Positions 1 to 6,345 of a stretch of DNA of 6,590 nt are shown in pieces (position 1 is the stretch's first letter; every line of letters begins with the position of its first letter). The notes beneath the pieces are model-generated. The model did no database searches, had not been told where the DNA came from, and was given only the letters and a program-made list of their open reading frames with translations. The DNA comes from Verrucomicrobiota bacterium. GTDB taxonomy: Bacteria; Verrucomicrobiota; Kiritimatiellia; Kiritimatiellales; Tichowtungiaceae. The stretch is taken from NCBI GenBank assembly GCA_030619095.1, contig JAUXCB010000088.1, positions 1-6,590 on the forward strand. The letters are read 5' to 3'. A program made the position numbers and the translations under genes.

Positions 1-78
1 GAAAATGCCTTGCCTGCCACGCCGGAGCCGGCGGGCGAAGGCGGGAGCGAACGAAGTGAGTCGAAGGGCACGCCATGA
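1..78 (+). CDS. Possible C-terminal tail of an upstream gene (partial)
   Basis: Reading from the first base, the frame is open for 25 codons and stops at TGA 76-78. It gives a low-complexity tail rich in Glu, Gly, Ser and Pro (it starts ENALPATPEPAGEGG and ends SESKGTP). The stop overlaps the ydbH start codon as ATGA, the usual sign of translationally coupled genes, so the upstream gene may belong to the same operon. The tail is made of repeat-like DNA (palindrome at 20-33), so it may be a repeat-derived extension, or the frame may be open by chance. The fragment is too short to identify a product. Confidence 0.4.
   Translation, partial: ENALPATPEPAGEGGSERSESKGTP
20..33. repeat. GC-rich palindrome in a repeat-like stretch
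   Basis: CGCCGG-AG-CCGGCG forms a perfect 6-bp inverted repeat with a 2-base centre. It is flanked by purine-rich GGCGAAGGCGGG and a GAACGAAGTGAGTCGAAGGG segment. The arrangement resembles short dispersed extragenic palindromes, but only one copy is in the window, so repeat status is inferred. It has no T-run and does not look like a terminator. The 3' part of the stretch (GAAGGG, 63-68) also serves as the ribosome binding site of ydbH. Confidence 0.4.
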
Positions 79-1628
79 CGGACGCAGAAAAAAACGGAGC
101 CTCGTCCCGCCACCGGATCCGGTGCTGGCTGATACCGGTGGTTCTTCTGCTGTTGCCGGTTTTTCTGCTTCCTGTTTTCCTTAAATGCACCATCAACCGG
201 TGGGTGCTTCCCGCGAAGATTGCCGACCCGAAAGTTCCTTTGATATCGGGTGAGGTCGAAAAGCTGAACTACGGCGGACTGCTGGCCGGCGAGTTTGTGA
301 TCGATGCCGGCAACGGAAGGGTCCTGCGTGTGACGGATGTGCAGGCGGACTATTCGCCTGCCTCGCTGGTGCGCGGGCGGATCAAGTCGGTGAGCGCACA
401 GATTGTTTCCGGCCCGGAGATCGGGTTTTCGGCAGAGGTCGCACTCCGCGATATTCGCCTTTCCTCCGGCGGGAACGTTGCGGCATCCGTTTGGGCGCAG
501 TGCTCGCGTATCACGGCCGGATCGTTCAGCGCGGGGCCCTTCGATGTCGCCAAGCAAATTGATGGAACCGATGCCGCGCTGGCTTTTGATGTTCCACTGC
601 AGGATGGGTTGCTGAGCGCGCAGGTCGTGCTGAATGCCGACTGGCAGACGAATCCTGTTTTCAGTGCGTCGGTCCGGATTCCTTTAACCGCTGCAGACGG
701 CTCTCCGGTTCAACTTGGCGGGCTGGCCCCCGGTCTGGATGATCTGCTCGTTTCCGGGCTGATTGCGGCTGATGTTTCCGGGGATTCGGTCGGTGCGGAG
801 GCGGTGGCGTCGCTGGTGATTGATCAGCTTGAGCTGCCGGCACACCGTCTGAGTCTTCGTAATCTGACCACGTCCTGCACGATGCGTTTTCCCGGTGAGC
901 CGCGCTCTCTTCCAGAGCAGCAGCTGGCGGCGGATCGCCTGTCGCTCGGTGAGTTGAAGGTGGATCAGATCCAGATGAATTATCAACTGGAGCCGGGCCC
1001 GGTTCTGTTTATTGAAGAGCTGGAGTTCAACTGGTGTGGAGGGCGGGTGAGTTCGTACGATACCCGGATTCGACCGCAGACGACGAATGTTGTGATGCAG
1101 CTTTTTTGCGATCGCCTTTCGCTTGAGCAGGTGCTGGCATCCTTCGGGCTGACGGATTTTGGAGGGGGAGGGGAGCTCAATGGCCGGCTGCCGGTGCAGT
1201 GGACTCAAGAGGGGCTGAGCATTGATCATGGATTTTTGTTTACCACGCCGGGACGTGGCGGAACCTTTTCATTTGGTGCCGCAGAGGTTGCCGCATCGGT
1301 TCTTCCGCCCGGCTCTCTGGAGGAAGGACAGGTCGGACTGGTGACGGCGGCTTTGGCCGAGTTCAACTACGACTGGATCACCATGACTCTCAATAGCGAG
1401 GGCGACAATCTAAAGATGGTTGTTGAGGTGGCCGGAACACCCGCGAAGGTTTTGCCCTATGAATATGACTCCAAACGAGGAACCTATGTGAAAGTGGAGC
1501 TCCGTTCAGGACGCGGAACCCGCCAGCCTATGCAGTTCCAGTTGAATTTAACGGTTCCGCTGAACCAGCTGCTCTGTTATGCTTCCGGAATGAATCGGCA
1601 GTGGAATCTCTTCAAGGGACGCAAATAG
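75..1628 (+). CDS. ydbH: YdbH-like intermembrane phospholipid transport protein (short form)
   Basis: This is a 517-residue, single-pass inner-membrane-anchored periplasmic protein of the AsmA/TamB-like group. In E. coli, YdbH acts redundantly with TamB and YhdP in carrying phospholipids towards the outer membrane. After a basic N-terminus, residues about 18-36 form one hydrophobic helix (PVVLLLLPVFLLPVFL). The rest is soluble and beta-rich, as expected of a hydrophobic-groove bridge. The C-terminal half carries the recognisable YdbH domain: FNWCGGRVSSYDTRI at about 318-332, then LSLEQVLASFGL and GELNGRLPV at about 350-373, and a beta-rich end QPMQFQLNLTVPLNQLL. The start is supported by GAAGGG at 63-68, 6 bases before ATG. 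The family call rests mainly on the next two genes, which match YnbE and YdbL. The protein is far shorter than E. coli YdbH (about 880 residues), with the missing length apparently in the middle of the bridge. Dicarboxylate transport, an older domain label, is unlikely to be its job. Confidence 0.8.
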   Translation: MTDAEKNGASSRHRIRCWLIPVVLLLLPVFLLPVFLKCTINRWVLPAKIADPKVPLISGEVEKLNYGGLLAGEFVIDAGNGRVLRVTDVQADYSPASLVRGRIKSVSAQIVSGPEIGFSAEVALRDIRLSSGGNVAASVWAQCSRITAGSFSAGPFDVAKQIDGTDAALAFDVPLQDGLLSAQVVLNADWQTNPVFSASVRIPLTAADGSPVQLGGLAPGLDDLLVSGLIAADVSGDSVGAEAVASLVIDQLELPAHRLSLRNLTTSCTMRFPGEPRSLPEQQLAADRLSLGELKVDQIQMNYQLEPGPVLFIEELEFNWCGGRVSSYDTRIRPQTTNVVMQLFCDRLSLEQVLASFGLTDFGGGGELNGRLPVQWTQEGLSIDHGFLFTTPGRGGTFSFGAAEVAASVLPPGSLEEGQVGLVTAALAEFNYDWITMTLNSEGDNLKMVVEVAGTPAKVLPYEYDSKRGTYVKVELRSGRGTRQPMQFQLNLTVPLNQLLCYASGMNRQWNLFKGRK

Positions 1629-1634
1629 CCGGAA

Positions 1635-1640
1635 AAGGAG
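1635..1640 (+). promoter_or_regulatory. Ribosome binding site deciding the ynbE start
   Basis: AAGGAG is a strong Shine-Dalgarno match. Two in-frame ATGs follow at 1642 and 1648. The first is only one base away, too close to use; the second is 7 bases away, the optimum. It therefore places the ynbE start at 1648. Confidence 0.75.
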
Positions 1641-1647
1641 AATGGAT

Positions 1648-1836
1648 ATGAGTAAACAAATGCTATGGGCCGTTCTGGCCTTGCTGGTGCTGGCCGGATG
1701 CCGCACCCGGCATGAGGTGGAGATGACGCATGAGGTGAAGCCGATCCACATTACGCTCGATGTGAACCTGAAGATCGATAGAGAGCTGGACGACTTCTTT
1801 GGTGATATCGATCAGGCCGCCGCAACTGCCGAATAA
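1648..1836 (+). CDS. ynbE: YnbE-like outer membrane lipoprotein
   Basis: This 62-residue lipoprotein is the predicted outer-membrane partner of YdbH. In E. coli, YnbE binds YdbH and the two form an intermembrane bridge for lipid homeostasis. Residues 1-17 are a signal peptide ending in a lipobox (L-A-G-C), so Cys18 would be the lipidated N-terminus. The following residue is Arg, not the Asp that retains lipoproteins in the inner membrane, which fits outer-membrane sorting. The mature part holds the family signature, Lys-Pro-Ile followed by an alternating beta-strand stretch (HITLDVNLKID) and an acidic tail. Its length matches E. coli YnbE (about 61 residues). The start at 1648 is chosen because an ideal Shine-Dalgarno lies 7 bases upstream; ATG 1642 would be too close. 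It lies 19 bases after ydbH and 19 before ydbL, in an evident operon. Confidence 0.85.
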   Translation: MSKQMLWAVLALLVLAGCRTRHEVEMTHEVKPIHITLDVNLKIDRELDDFFGDIDQAAATAE

Positions 1837-1855
1837 ATTTTCTGGAGGAATAGAT

Positions 1856-2227
1856 ATGAAAAAACCGAACCGGACATTGAACTGTATTTCGATTGTCATC
1901 CTGATGCTCTCTTGTACCGCTCTTGCATTTGCCGCCAGCGAAAAAGAGCGCATGATTAAACGGGCACCGCAGATTAAAGTTCTCAAAGCGACGGGTGTGA
2001 TCGGCGAAAAGGCGGATGGCCTGCTCGGATTCGTTAAAGAAATCCCGACAGACAACGCACTGGTTGATGCTGAAAATAAGGATCGCAAAACGGTCTATTC
2101 AGAGATCGCGAAAAAGCAGGGGGTTCACGCCTCGGCCGTGGCCAAGCGCCGTGCCATCCAGATTGCGGGGCAGGCTGCCTCCGGCGACTGGCTTCAGGGC
2201 TCCGACGGAAAGTGGAACCAGAAATAG
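1856..2227 (+). CDS. ydbL: YdbL-like periplasmic DUF1318 protein
   Basis: This 123-residue secreted protein is the third member of the YdbH-YnbE-YdbL set. In E. coli, YdbL is periplasmic and is thought to assist or modulate the YdbH-YnbE pair; its exact biochemical role is not settled. Residues 1-26 look like a signal peptide (basic MKKPNR, hydrophobic core, AFA before the cut). The Cys at residue 20 is not in a good lipobox, so signal peptidase I is more likely. The mature domain shows the DUF1318 features: GVIGEKADGLLGFVKE, then an NALVDAENKDRKTVYSEIAKKQG segment, and a C-terminal G-x-W-L-Q-G-x-x-G-K-W ending. GGAGG at 1844-1848, 7 bases ahead, supports ATG 1856; the longer open frame from 1799 would overlap ynbE and hide the signal peptide. 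It is the last gene of the operon. Confidence 0.85.
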   Translation: MKKPNRTLNCISIVILMLSCTALAFAASEKERMIKRAPQIKVLKATGVIGEKADGLLGFVKEIPTDNALVDAENKDRKTVYSEIAKKQGVHASAVAKRRAIQIAGQAASGDWLQGSDGKWNQK

Positions 2228-2258
2228 CAGGCGGGCTGCTTCGTTGGAGTGGAAGAAT

Positions 2259-2344
2259 GGAATGATGGAATATTGGATGACTGGGTTTTCCCCTGTTCCT
2301 GCATTTCACTCTCTCCCTCCTCCGTTCCAACATTCCAGTATTCC
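2259..2344. repeat. Imperfect inverted repeat between ydbL and alr
   Basis: The left arm GGAATGATGGAATATTGGA (2259-2277) and the right arm TCCAACATTCCAGTATTCC (2326-2344) are complementary at 16 of 19 positions, separated by 48 pyrimidine-rich bases. Both arms are made of GGAAT/GGA-type units in the 161-base gap between ydbL and alr. The layout resembles small non-coding mobile or REP-like repeats seen between bacterial genes, but other copies are outside the window, so mobility is inferred. The right arm ends exactly where the terminator-like hairpin at 2345 begins. Confidence 0.5.
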
Positions 2345-2370
2345 GCGCCCGACAGGGGCGCTGGTTTTTT
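2345..2370 (+). terminator. Terminator-like hairpin after the ydbH operon
   Basis: GCGCCC (2345-2350) pairs perfectly with GGGCGC (2356-2361) around the 5-base loop GACAG. It is followed by TGG and six T residues (2365-2370). The stem is short but all G-C, so a rho-independent terminator for ydbH-ynbE-ydbL is plausible. The three-base gap before the T-run weakens it. Only 18 bases separate it from the alr start. Confidence 0.55.
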
Positions 2371-2388
2371 AGTTTCAAGGCTTCAGTT

Positions 2389-3486
2389 ATGCAGCATTCC
2401 TGGATAGAGATTGATGTAAAACGTTTAAGGGAGAACATCCGCTCCCTGCGACGGGCGATCCCCGCTGAAACGGAAATCATCTTTGTCGTGAAAGCCAATG
2501 CGTATGGACACGGAATGGTTCCCGTGGCCCAGGTCGCCGCCGAAGAGGGCATCCGTTGGTTTGCCGTGGCTTATCTCGACTCCGCCCTGGCCTTGCGCGA
2601 GGTGCTTCCAGATGCAGATCTTCTGGTGTTGGGGTATGTCGCGCCCGGGCAGACCCGCACCCTGATCGAAAAAGAAATTCTTACCGTGGTGACCGATCGC
2701 GAGCACGGACTGGCACTGGCCGCCGTCGCCCGACAGCTCGGCAAAGAGCTTCCGGTTCACCTGAAAGTCGACACGGGCATGGGGCGCCTCGGCATTCACT
2801 GGGAGGAACTGCCAGAGACGTTGCAGGCCTTTCGTGAGGCGGGAGGACTGGATGTTCGGGGCGTCTGCAGCCATTTTGCCAAAGTGGAGCCGGCGGACCC
2901 CTCTGATGCCCGCCTGCAGGCCGGCCGGTTTGAAGCCGCGCTCAAGCACGTTCCTTCTTCGGTATTCAAACACCTCTCAAGCAGTCGCGCCGCGCTTTAT
3001 TTTCCCGACTGGGACTTTGACGGGGTGCGTCAGGGGATTGTTCTTTACGGTTACGGGGCCAGCGATCCGGCGGGACGTTTTCGGACAGAGCCGGTCCTTC
3101 AGTGGAAAGCTCGCGTGGTTCAGGTGAAGAAGGTTCCCGCTGACTTTCCTGTCGGCTATTACGGAACACACAAAACGGAGCGCCCAACTCAGATTGCCAC
3201 GCTGGCCGTTGGGTATGCCGACGGCTATAATCGCGCGCTCAGCAATCGCGGCGATGTGCTGATCGGCGGACGGCGTTGCGCCGTGGTCGGACGGGTCAGC
3301 ATGAACTGGATCACCGTCGATATCGGTCCCGAGGCGGATGTTCATGCGGGGGATGAGGCCGTTTTGATTGGGGAGCAGGGGTCGGAAGCCATCTGGGCCA
3401 ATGAGCTTTCGGGGATCTGCCGAACCATTCCGTATGAAATTCTTACCAGTATACATGCCTCCCTGGAGCGAACGTATCTTTTATAG
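2389..3486 (+). CDS. alr: Alanine racemase
   Basis: This 365-residue cytoplasmic, pyridoxal-phosphate-dependent enzyme interconverts L- and D-alanine and supplies D-Ala for peptidoglycan cross-links. The fold-type III barrel comes first: Lys35 in VVKANAYGHG is the PLP Schiff-base lysine, Lys126 in KVDTGMGRLG matches the carbamylated lysine of the Geobacillus enzyme, and Arg214 in GVRQGIVLYG should contact the PLP ring nitrogen. The C-terminal beta domain carries the second catalytic base, Tyr276 in VGYADGYNR, and the substrate-site SMNWITVDI segment (Met305). Length is typical and no key residue is missing. Asn-Trp replaces the more common Asp after the SM of that last motif, which is a tolerated-looking variation. 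ATG 2389 has only a weak AAGG upstream (2377-2380). It may be transcribed by readthrough from the ydbH operon, since no clear promoter is visible in the gap. No clear terminator follows it. Confidence 0.97.
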   Translation: MQHSWIEIDVKRLRENIRSLRRAIPAETEIIFVVKANAYGHGMVPVAQVAAEEGIRWFAVAYLDSALALREVLPDADLLVLGYVAPGQTRTLIEKEILTVVTDREHGLALAAVARQLGKELPVHLKVDTGMGRLGIHWEELPETLQAFREAGGLDVRGVCSHFAKVEPADPSDARLQAGRFEAALKHVPSSVFKHLSSSRAALYFPDWDFDGVRQGIVLYGYGASDPAGRFRTEPVLQWKARVVQVKKVPADFPVGYYGTHKTERPTQIATLAVGYADGYNRALSNRGDVLIGGRRCAVVGRVSMNWITVDIGPEADVHAGDEAVLIGEQGSEAIWANELSGICRTIPYEILTSIHASLERTYLL

Positions 3487-3526
3487 AGACCGGGATCTGG
3501 TTTTTGAAACCTTTGCCTTTCGACCT

Positions 3527-3555
3527 TTGACTCGCCGTGGAACAGCTATTATACT
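3527..3555 (+). promoter_or_regulatory. Sigma-70-type promoter for the CBS-domain gene
   Basis: TTGACT (3527-3532) and TATACT (3550-3555) each match the -35 and -10 consensus at five of six bases, with the ideal 17-base spacing. Transcription would start near 3562, leaving a leader of about 40 bases before ATG 3604. It is the best promoter visible in the window. Confidence 0.7.
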
Positions 3556-3603
3556 GGGGGCCTCTCATAAAGGTTTATCTGCAACAAGCGAAAGGGACGC
3601 AAT

Positions 3604-4041
3604 ATGTCTACAGTCAGTAAGGTTCTTGAGAAAAAAGGAGGCGATGTTCTCGCCGTTTCCCCCGATACCATCATTTTTGATGCCATCCAGAAAATGGCAA
3701 AGGTTTCTGCCGGAACCGCGCTGGTTATGGAGGGTGAAAAGCTGGTTGGAATCATTTCCGAGCGCGACTTTATCCGCAAAATCTATTTGCAGAACAAATG
3801 CGGGCAGGGCGTCACGGTTAGCGAAATCATGTCCACGGATCTCACCACCGTCTCCTCGGATGAAGTTCTTGAAACCTGCATGATCGCCATGACCGAAAAA
3901 ATGATTCGTCACCTGCCCGTTCTCGATGACGGAAAAGTGGTCGGGATTCTTTCCATGGGCGACATCATCAAATATATGGCTGAGGAAAAAGAGTTCGAAA
4001 TCAAAAACCTTCAGAGCTACATTTCCGGTCCCGGACTGTAA
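3604..4041 (+). CDS. Small protein with two CBS domains
   Basis: This 145-residue cytoplasmic protein consists of a tandem CBS pair (Bateman module) and almost nothing else. CBS1 spans about residues 12-62 and ends in GIISERDFIRKIY; CBS2 spans about 73-130, with EIMSTDLTTVSSDE at its start and GILSMGDIIKY at its end. The G-h-h-S/T-x-x-D ends of both domains are the residues that bind the ribose or phosphate of adenine nucleotides in this family, so ligand sensing (AMP, ATP or related) is likely. Stand-alone CBS pairs usually regulate a partner protein, and none is identifiable here. AAAGGGA at 3591-3597 supports the start. It has its own promoter and terminator, so it is probably monocistronic. 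It is not IMP dehydrogenase, whose barrel domain is absent. Confidence 0.92.
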   Translation: MSTVSKVLEKKGGDVLAVSPDTIIFDAIQKMAKVSAGTALVMEGEKLVGIISERDFIRKIYLQNKCGQGVTVSEIMSTDLTTVSSDEVLETCMIAMTEKMIRHLPVLDDGKVVGILSMGDIIKYMAEEKEFEIKNLQSYISGPGL

Positions 4042-4061
4042 CCGCCGAAGAAATTGAAGTG

Positions 4062-4097
4062 CGGCGATAAGCCTTCGGGCGTATCGCCGTTTTTTTT
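4062..4097 (+). terminator. Rho-independent terminator of the CBS-domain gene
   Basis: A 12-base stem (4062-4073 with 4078-4089) has a single A-G mismatch and is capped by the very stable TTCG tetraloop. It is followed directly by eight T residues (4090-4097). It begins 20 bases after the stop codon. On the other strand the stem is followed only by a mixed pyrimidine stretch, so it could act weakly on the convergent xseB transcript too. Confidence 0.92.
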
Positions 4098-4142
4098 CGC
4101 CCCGAACCGGAAAAGAACCCGGCGGTTTCACCCCCAACAGAG

Positions 4143-4373
4143 CTACTCCGCAGCGGCAAACGGCACTTCGGATAGTCCGTCGCCTTTCTTGACCAGCTTT
4201 TCAATTTTCTGCTCCACCTCCGTCAGCTTTTTGGAGCAGAGCGTCACCAGCTTTGAGCCTTCCTCAAAATGCTTGATCATCTCTTCAAGCGACAGCTCAC
4301 CGCTCTCCATCTCCTGAACAATGGTTTCGAGTCGCTCAAGGGATTTTTCAAAATCAACACTCTTTTCAGCCAT
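4143..4373 (-). CDS. xseB: Exodeoxyribonuclease VII small subunit
   Basis: This 76-residue cytoplasmic subunit of exonuclease VII works with XseA to degrade single-stranded DNA to short oligonucleotides in repair and recombination; several XseB copies bind each XseA. The sequence has the family pattern almost throughout: FEKSLERLETIV (8-19), M-E-S-G-E-L-S-L-E-E (22-31), FEEGSKLV (36-43), Cys46, and a last helix KKLTEVEQKIEKL. Length is normal. It starts two bases after the xseA stop, with its AAGGAGG inside the end of xseA, so it should be translationally coupled. It converges on the CBS gene, leaving about 100 bases between the two stops, filled largely by the CBS terminator. Confidence 0.96.
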   Translation of the reverse strand: MAEKSVDFEKSLERLETIVQEMESGELSLEEMIKHFEEGSKLVTLCSKKLTEVEQKIEKLVKKGDGLSEVPFAAAE

Positions 4374-4375
4374 GG

Positions 4376-5575
4376 TTACGCCTCCTTCTCTTTAACTTCT
4401 GAACGTATGGTTCCTTTTGCAAAACGGGTTGTGAGCTGATCCCCTTTTTTCAACTTCTGTGCGTCGCGCACCACGTCGCCGTTTTCGGTTTCGGTCAGGC
4501 TGTAGCCGCGGTTCAGCACCCCGAGCGGGTTCAGTACACGCAACTGAGCATTCAGTCGCTTTACATCTTGTTTCCGCTCGCCCACCGTGCTCTGCAGGCG
4601 GTGTGAAAGGGTCAGCGCGGATTGATCAATGCGCTGTTGTCGTTGCTGCAGCCCGCCGTACAGAGCGTGCTCCATCGTTTTTCGGAAGCCGGGGATTCGC
4701 TCGCGAAGAACCAGCGCACGGGTGTGCAGTGATCCGCCAAGTCGCGCAGCCAGCCGCGTGATCTCTGTTTCGAGTTCGCTCTGTACCGGCACCGCCAGCT
4801 CGGCCGCCGCCGAGGGGGTCGGGGCACGCAGGTCGGCGACAAAGTCGGCGATCGTGAAATCGATCTCATGTCCGACCGCGGAAATAATTGGAATCTTGGA
4901 GGCGGCAATCGCCCGCGCGACGATTTCCTCATTAAACGCCCAAAGGTCTTCGAGGCTTCCGCCGCCGCGTCCGGCAATGATCAGGTCAATATCGTTTCGA
5001 GTATTTAAATATTCAATCGCCCGAGAGATCTTCTTCGCCGCGCCATCGCCCTGCACGGTGACAGGTGCCAGCAAAATTCCAAGGTTTGGAAAACGGCGCG
5101 AAAGCACATGGATGATATCGCGCACCGCCGCGCCGGTGGGAGAGGTGACCACCCCGATTTTCTTCGGACGCATCGGTAGCGGTTTTTTCCGCGTCTCGTC
5201 GAACAATCCTTCGGCGGCCAGTTTGGCTTTGAGTTTTTCGAACTGCTCCTGAAGCGAGCCTTTGCCCGCTTCTTCCATAGAGCGGACAATCAGTTGGTAG
5301 TTTCCGCGAGCCTCATAAAGGCTGGCCTGTCCGAGTACGAAGACGTTGATTCCATCCTTCGGATGAAACAGAATCCCCGCATTGTTCTGTTTGAACATCG
5401 CACAGGAAACAGCCGCCGCTTTGTCTTTGAGCGTGAAATACCAGTGACCGCTCGCGTGCCGGGTGAATCGGGAGATTTCGCCCTCCACCCAGACCTCGCC
5501 GATTCCGTTTTCCAGCGTTCGACGTGCGGCGCGGTTGAGCTCGGCGACGCTGTAGATTTTACGGCTCTCATCCAT
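4376..5575 (-). CDS. xseA: Exodeoxyribonuclease VII large subunit
   Basis: This 399-residue catalytic subunit of exonuclease VII is a cytoplasmic nuclease that digests single-stranded DNA from both ends. Residues about 1-100 form the OB-fold single-strand-binding domain (YSVAELN, EGEISRF, GHWYFTLKD). The nuclease core follows with all four residues shown to matter in E. coli (Asp155, Arg205, His238, Asp241), here Asp153 in GVVTSPTGAAVRD, Arg203 in GRGGGSLEDLWAFN, and His236 and Asp239 in SAVGHEIDFTIAD. About 262-345 is a helical, coiled-coil-rich stretch that in the family binds XseB, closed by NPLGVLNRGYS (349-359). The protein is at the short end of the family, with a shorter coiled-coil region than E. 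coli (456 residues). The start overlaps the ymdB stop as TGATG, so coupling is likely. Confidence 0.96.
   Translation of the reverse strand: MDESRKIYSVAELNRAARRTLENGIGEVWVEGEISRFTRHASGHWYFTLKDKAAAVSCAMFKQNNAGILFHPKDGINVFVLGQASLYEARGNYQLIVRSMEEAGKGSLQEQFEKLKAKLAAEGLFDETRKKPLPMRPKKIGVVTSPTGAAVRDIIHVLSRRFPNLGILLAPVTVQGDGAAKKISRAIEYLNTRNDIDLIIAGRGGGSLEDLWAFNEEIVARAIAASKIPIISAVGHEIDFTIADFVADLRAPTPSAAAELAVPVQSELETEITRLAARLGGSLHTRALVLRERIPGFRKTMEHALYGGLQQRQQRIDQSALTLSHRLQSTVGERKQDVKRLNAQLRVLNPLGVLNRGYSLTETENGDVVRDAQKLKKGDQLTTRFAKGTIRSEVKEKEA
4381..4387 (-). promoter_or_regulatory. Ribosome binding site of xseB inside xseA
   Basis: AAGGAGG on the minus strand is a full Shine-Dalgarno match, 7 bases before the xseB ATG. 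It lies within the last codons of xseA. It is the strongest site in this operon and could favour high XseB relative to XseA, as the complex needs. Confidence 0.85.
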
Positions 5576-6345
5576 CAGGCGCGTTTCCTGATTCGTTCAA
5601 TGCCGCGTGTTTTTCCGCTGGAAATATCGACATCCACGATCACCCCTTCAAGTGCCAGGTCTTTTTTGGAGACATTGAACTTCTGCGGCATGCCGGTGAT
5701 GAAGCGCTGAACAACCGGTTCCACTTCCCGACCGATCACCGAATCTTTCGGGCCGGTCATCCCGAGGTCGGTGATGTAGGCTGTGCCGTTCGGCAGGAGG
5801 GTTTCATCGGAAGTCTGAACGTGTGTGTGCGTTCCAAAGAGACCGCTGACGCGCCCGTCGAGATGACGGCCCAGTGCAATTTTTTCTGAGGTCGCTTCGG
5901 CGTGAAAGTCCACAAAAATTGTTTTGGCATGTGCCCGCCCGATCAGCTTGTCCGCTGTGCGGAACGGGCAGTCCGCCGGATCCATAAACACCCGCCCAAG
6001 CAGTGAGATGATGCAGATCGGCCCCTCCTCGGTTTCAATCGTCGTCATCCCGCGTCCGGCAGCGGCTGGCGGCAGGTTGGCGGGACGTACAATACGCGGA
6101 TCGGTTTCGAGCAGGGGAATCAGCGTTTTGTCGTCAAAGGTGTGGTCTCCGAGGGTCAGCGCGGCGGCTCCGGCATTGAGAATGGCCTCGGCGATGTCCG
6201 CCGACGGGCCGCGCCCGCCCGCACCGTTTTCCGCATTGGCAATCACCAGATCGATTTGTCCCTCATCGCGCAGTTGTTCTGTGACCCGCTGAAACACCTG
6301 CCGACCCGCACTGCCAACCATATCGCCTGTAAAAAGAATCTTCAT
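5575..6345 (-). CDS. ymdB: YmdB-like metallophosphoesterase (TIGR00282 family)
   Basis: This 256-residue cytoplasmic calcineurin-like phosphoesterase binds two metal ions. The Bacillus subtilis relative hydrolyses 2',3'-cyclic nucleotides and affects biofilm and motility gene expression; whether this protein does the same is not known. Metal-site residues are present in order: Asp8 (FTGDMVG), Glu39 and Asn40 (NAEN), His68 (LGDHTFD), His148 (DFHAEATSEK), and His173 and His175 (GTHTHVQTSD). One differs: position 67 is Asp, where B. subtilis has the metal-ligand Asn of GNH. The family nearly always begins MKILF-x-GD, so the start is set at 6345 rather than at ATG 6357, which would add MLGG. Neither has a good Shine-Dalgarno: GGCGG lies only one base ahead of the chosen start. 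It is the first gene of a ymdB-xseA-xseB operon. No convincing promoter is visible. Confidence 0.93.
   Translation of the reverse strand: MKILFTGDMVGSAGRQVFQRVTEQLRDEGQIDLVIANAENGAGGRGPSADIAEAILNAGAAALTLGDHTFDDKTLIPLLETDPRIVRPANLPPAAAGRGMTTIETEEGPICIISLLGRVFMDPADCPFRTADKLIGRAHAKTIFVDFHAEATSEKIALGRHLDGRVSGLFGTHTHVQTSDETLLPNGTAYITDLGMTGPKDSVIGREVEPVVQRFITGMPQKFNVSKKDLALEGVIVDVDISSGKTRGIERIRKRA

Noticed and set aside
684..1229. 181-residue open frame on the minus strand inside ydbH
   Set aside because: It lies wholly opposite a well-supported membrane-bridge gene, has no recognisable domain and is rich in Arg, Gln and Leu as expected of an antisense reading.
1799..1855. Upstream start for ydbL giving a 142-residue protein
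   Set aside because: It would overlap ynbE and bury the signal peptide; ATG 1856 has a GGAGG site at ideal spacing.
2425..2973. 182-residue minus-strand open frame opposite alr
   Set aside because: It is a shadow of a gene with a complete set of alanine racemase catalytic residues.
3490..3515. Terminator after alr
   Set aside because: The only pairing seen (GGTTT-TTG-AAACC) is a 5-base A/T-rich stem without a following T-run.
3565..4137. 190-residue minus-strand open frame opposite the CBS gene
   Set aside because: It overlaps the CBS gene, its ribosome binding site and its terminator, and shows no family motif.
4629..5252. 207-residue plus-strand open frame opposite xseA
   Set aside because: It is antisense to the conserved nuclease core of XseA, with a Ser/Arg-rich composition typical of shadow frames.
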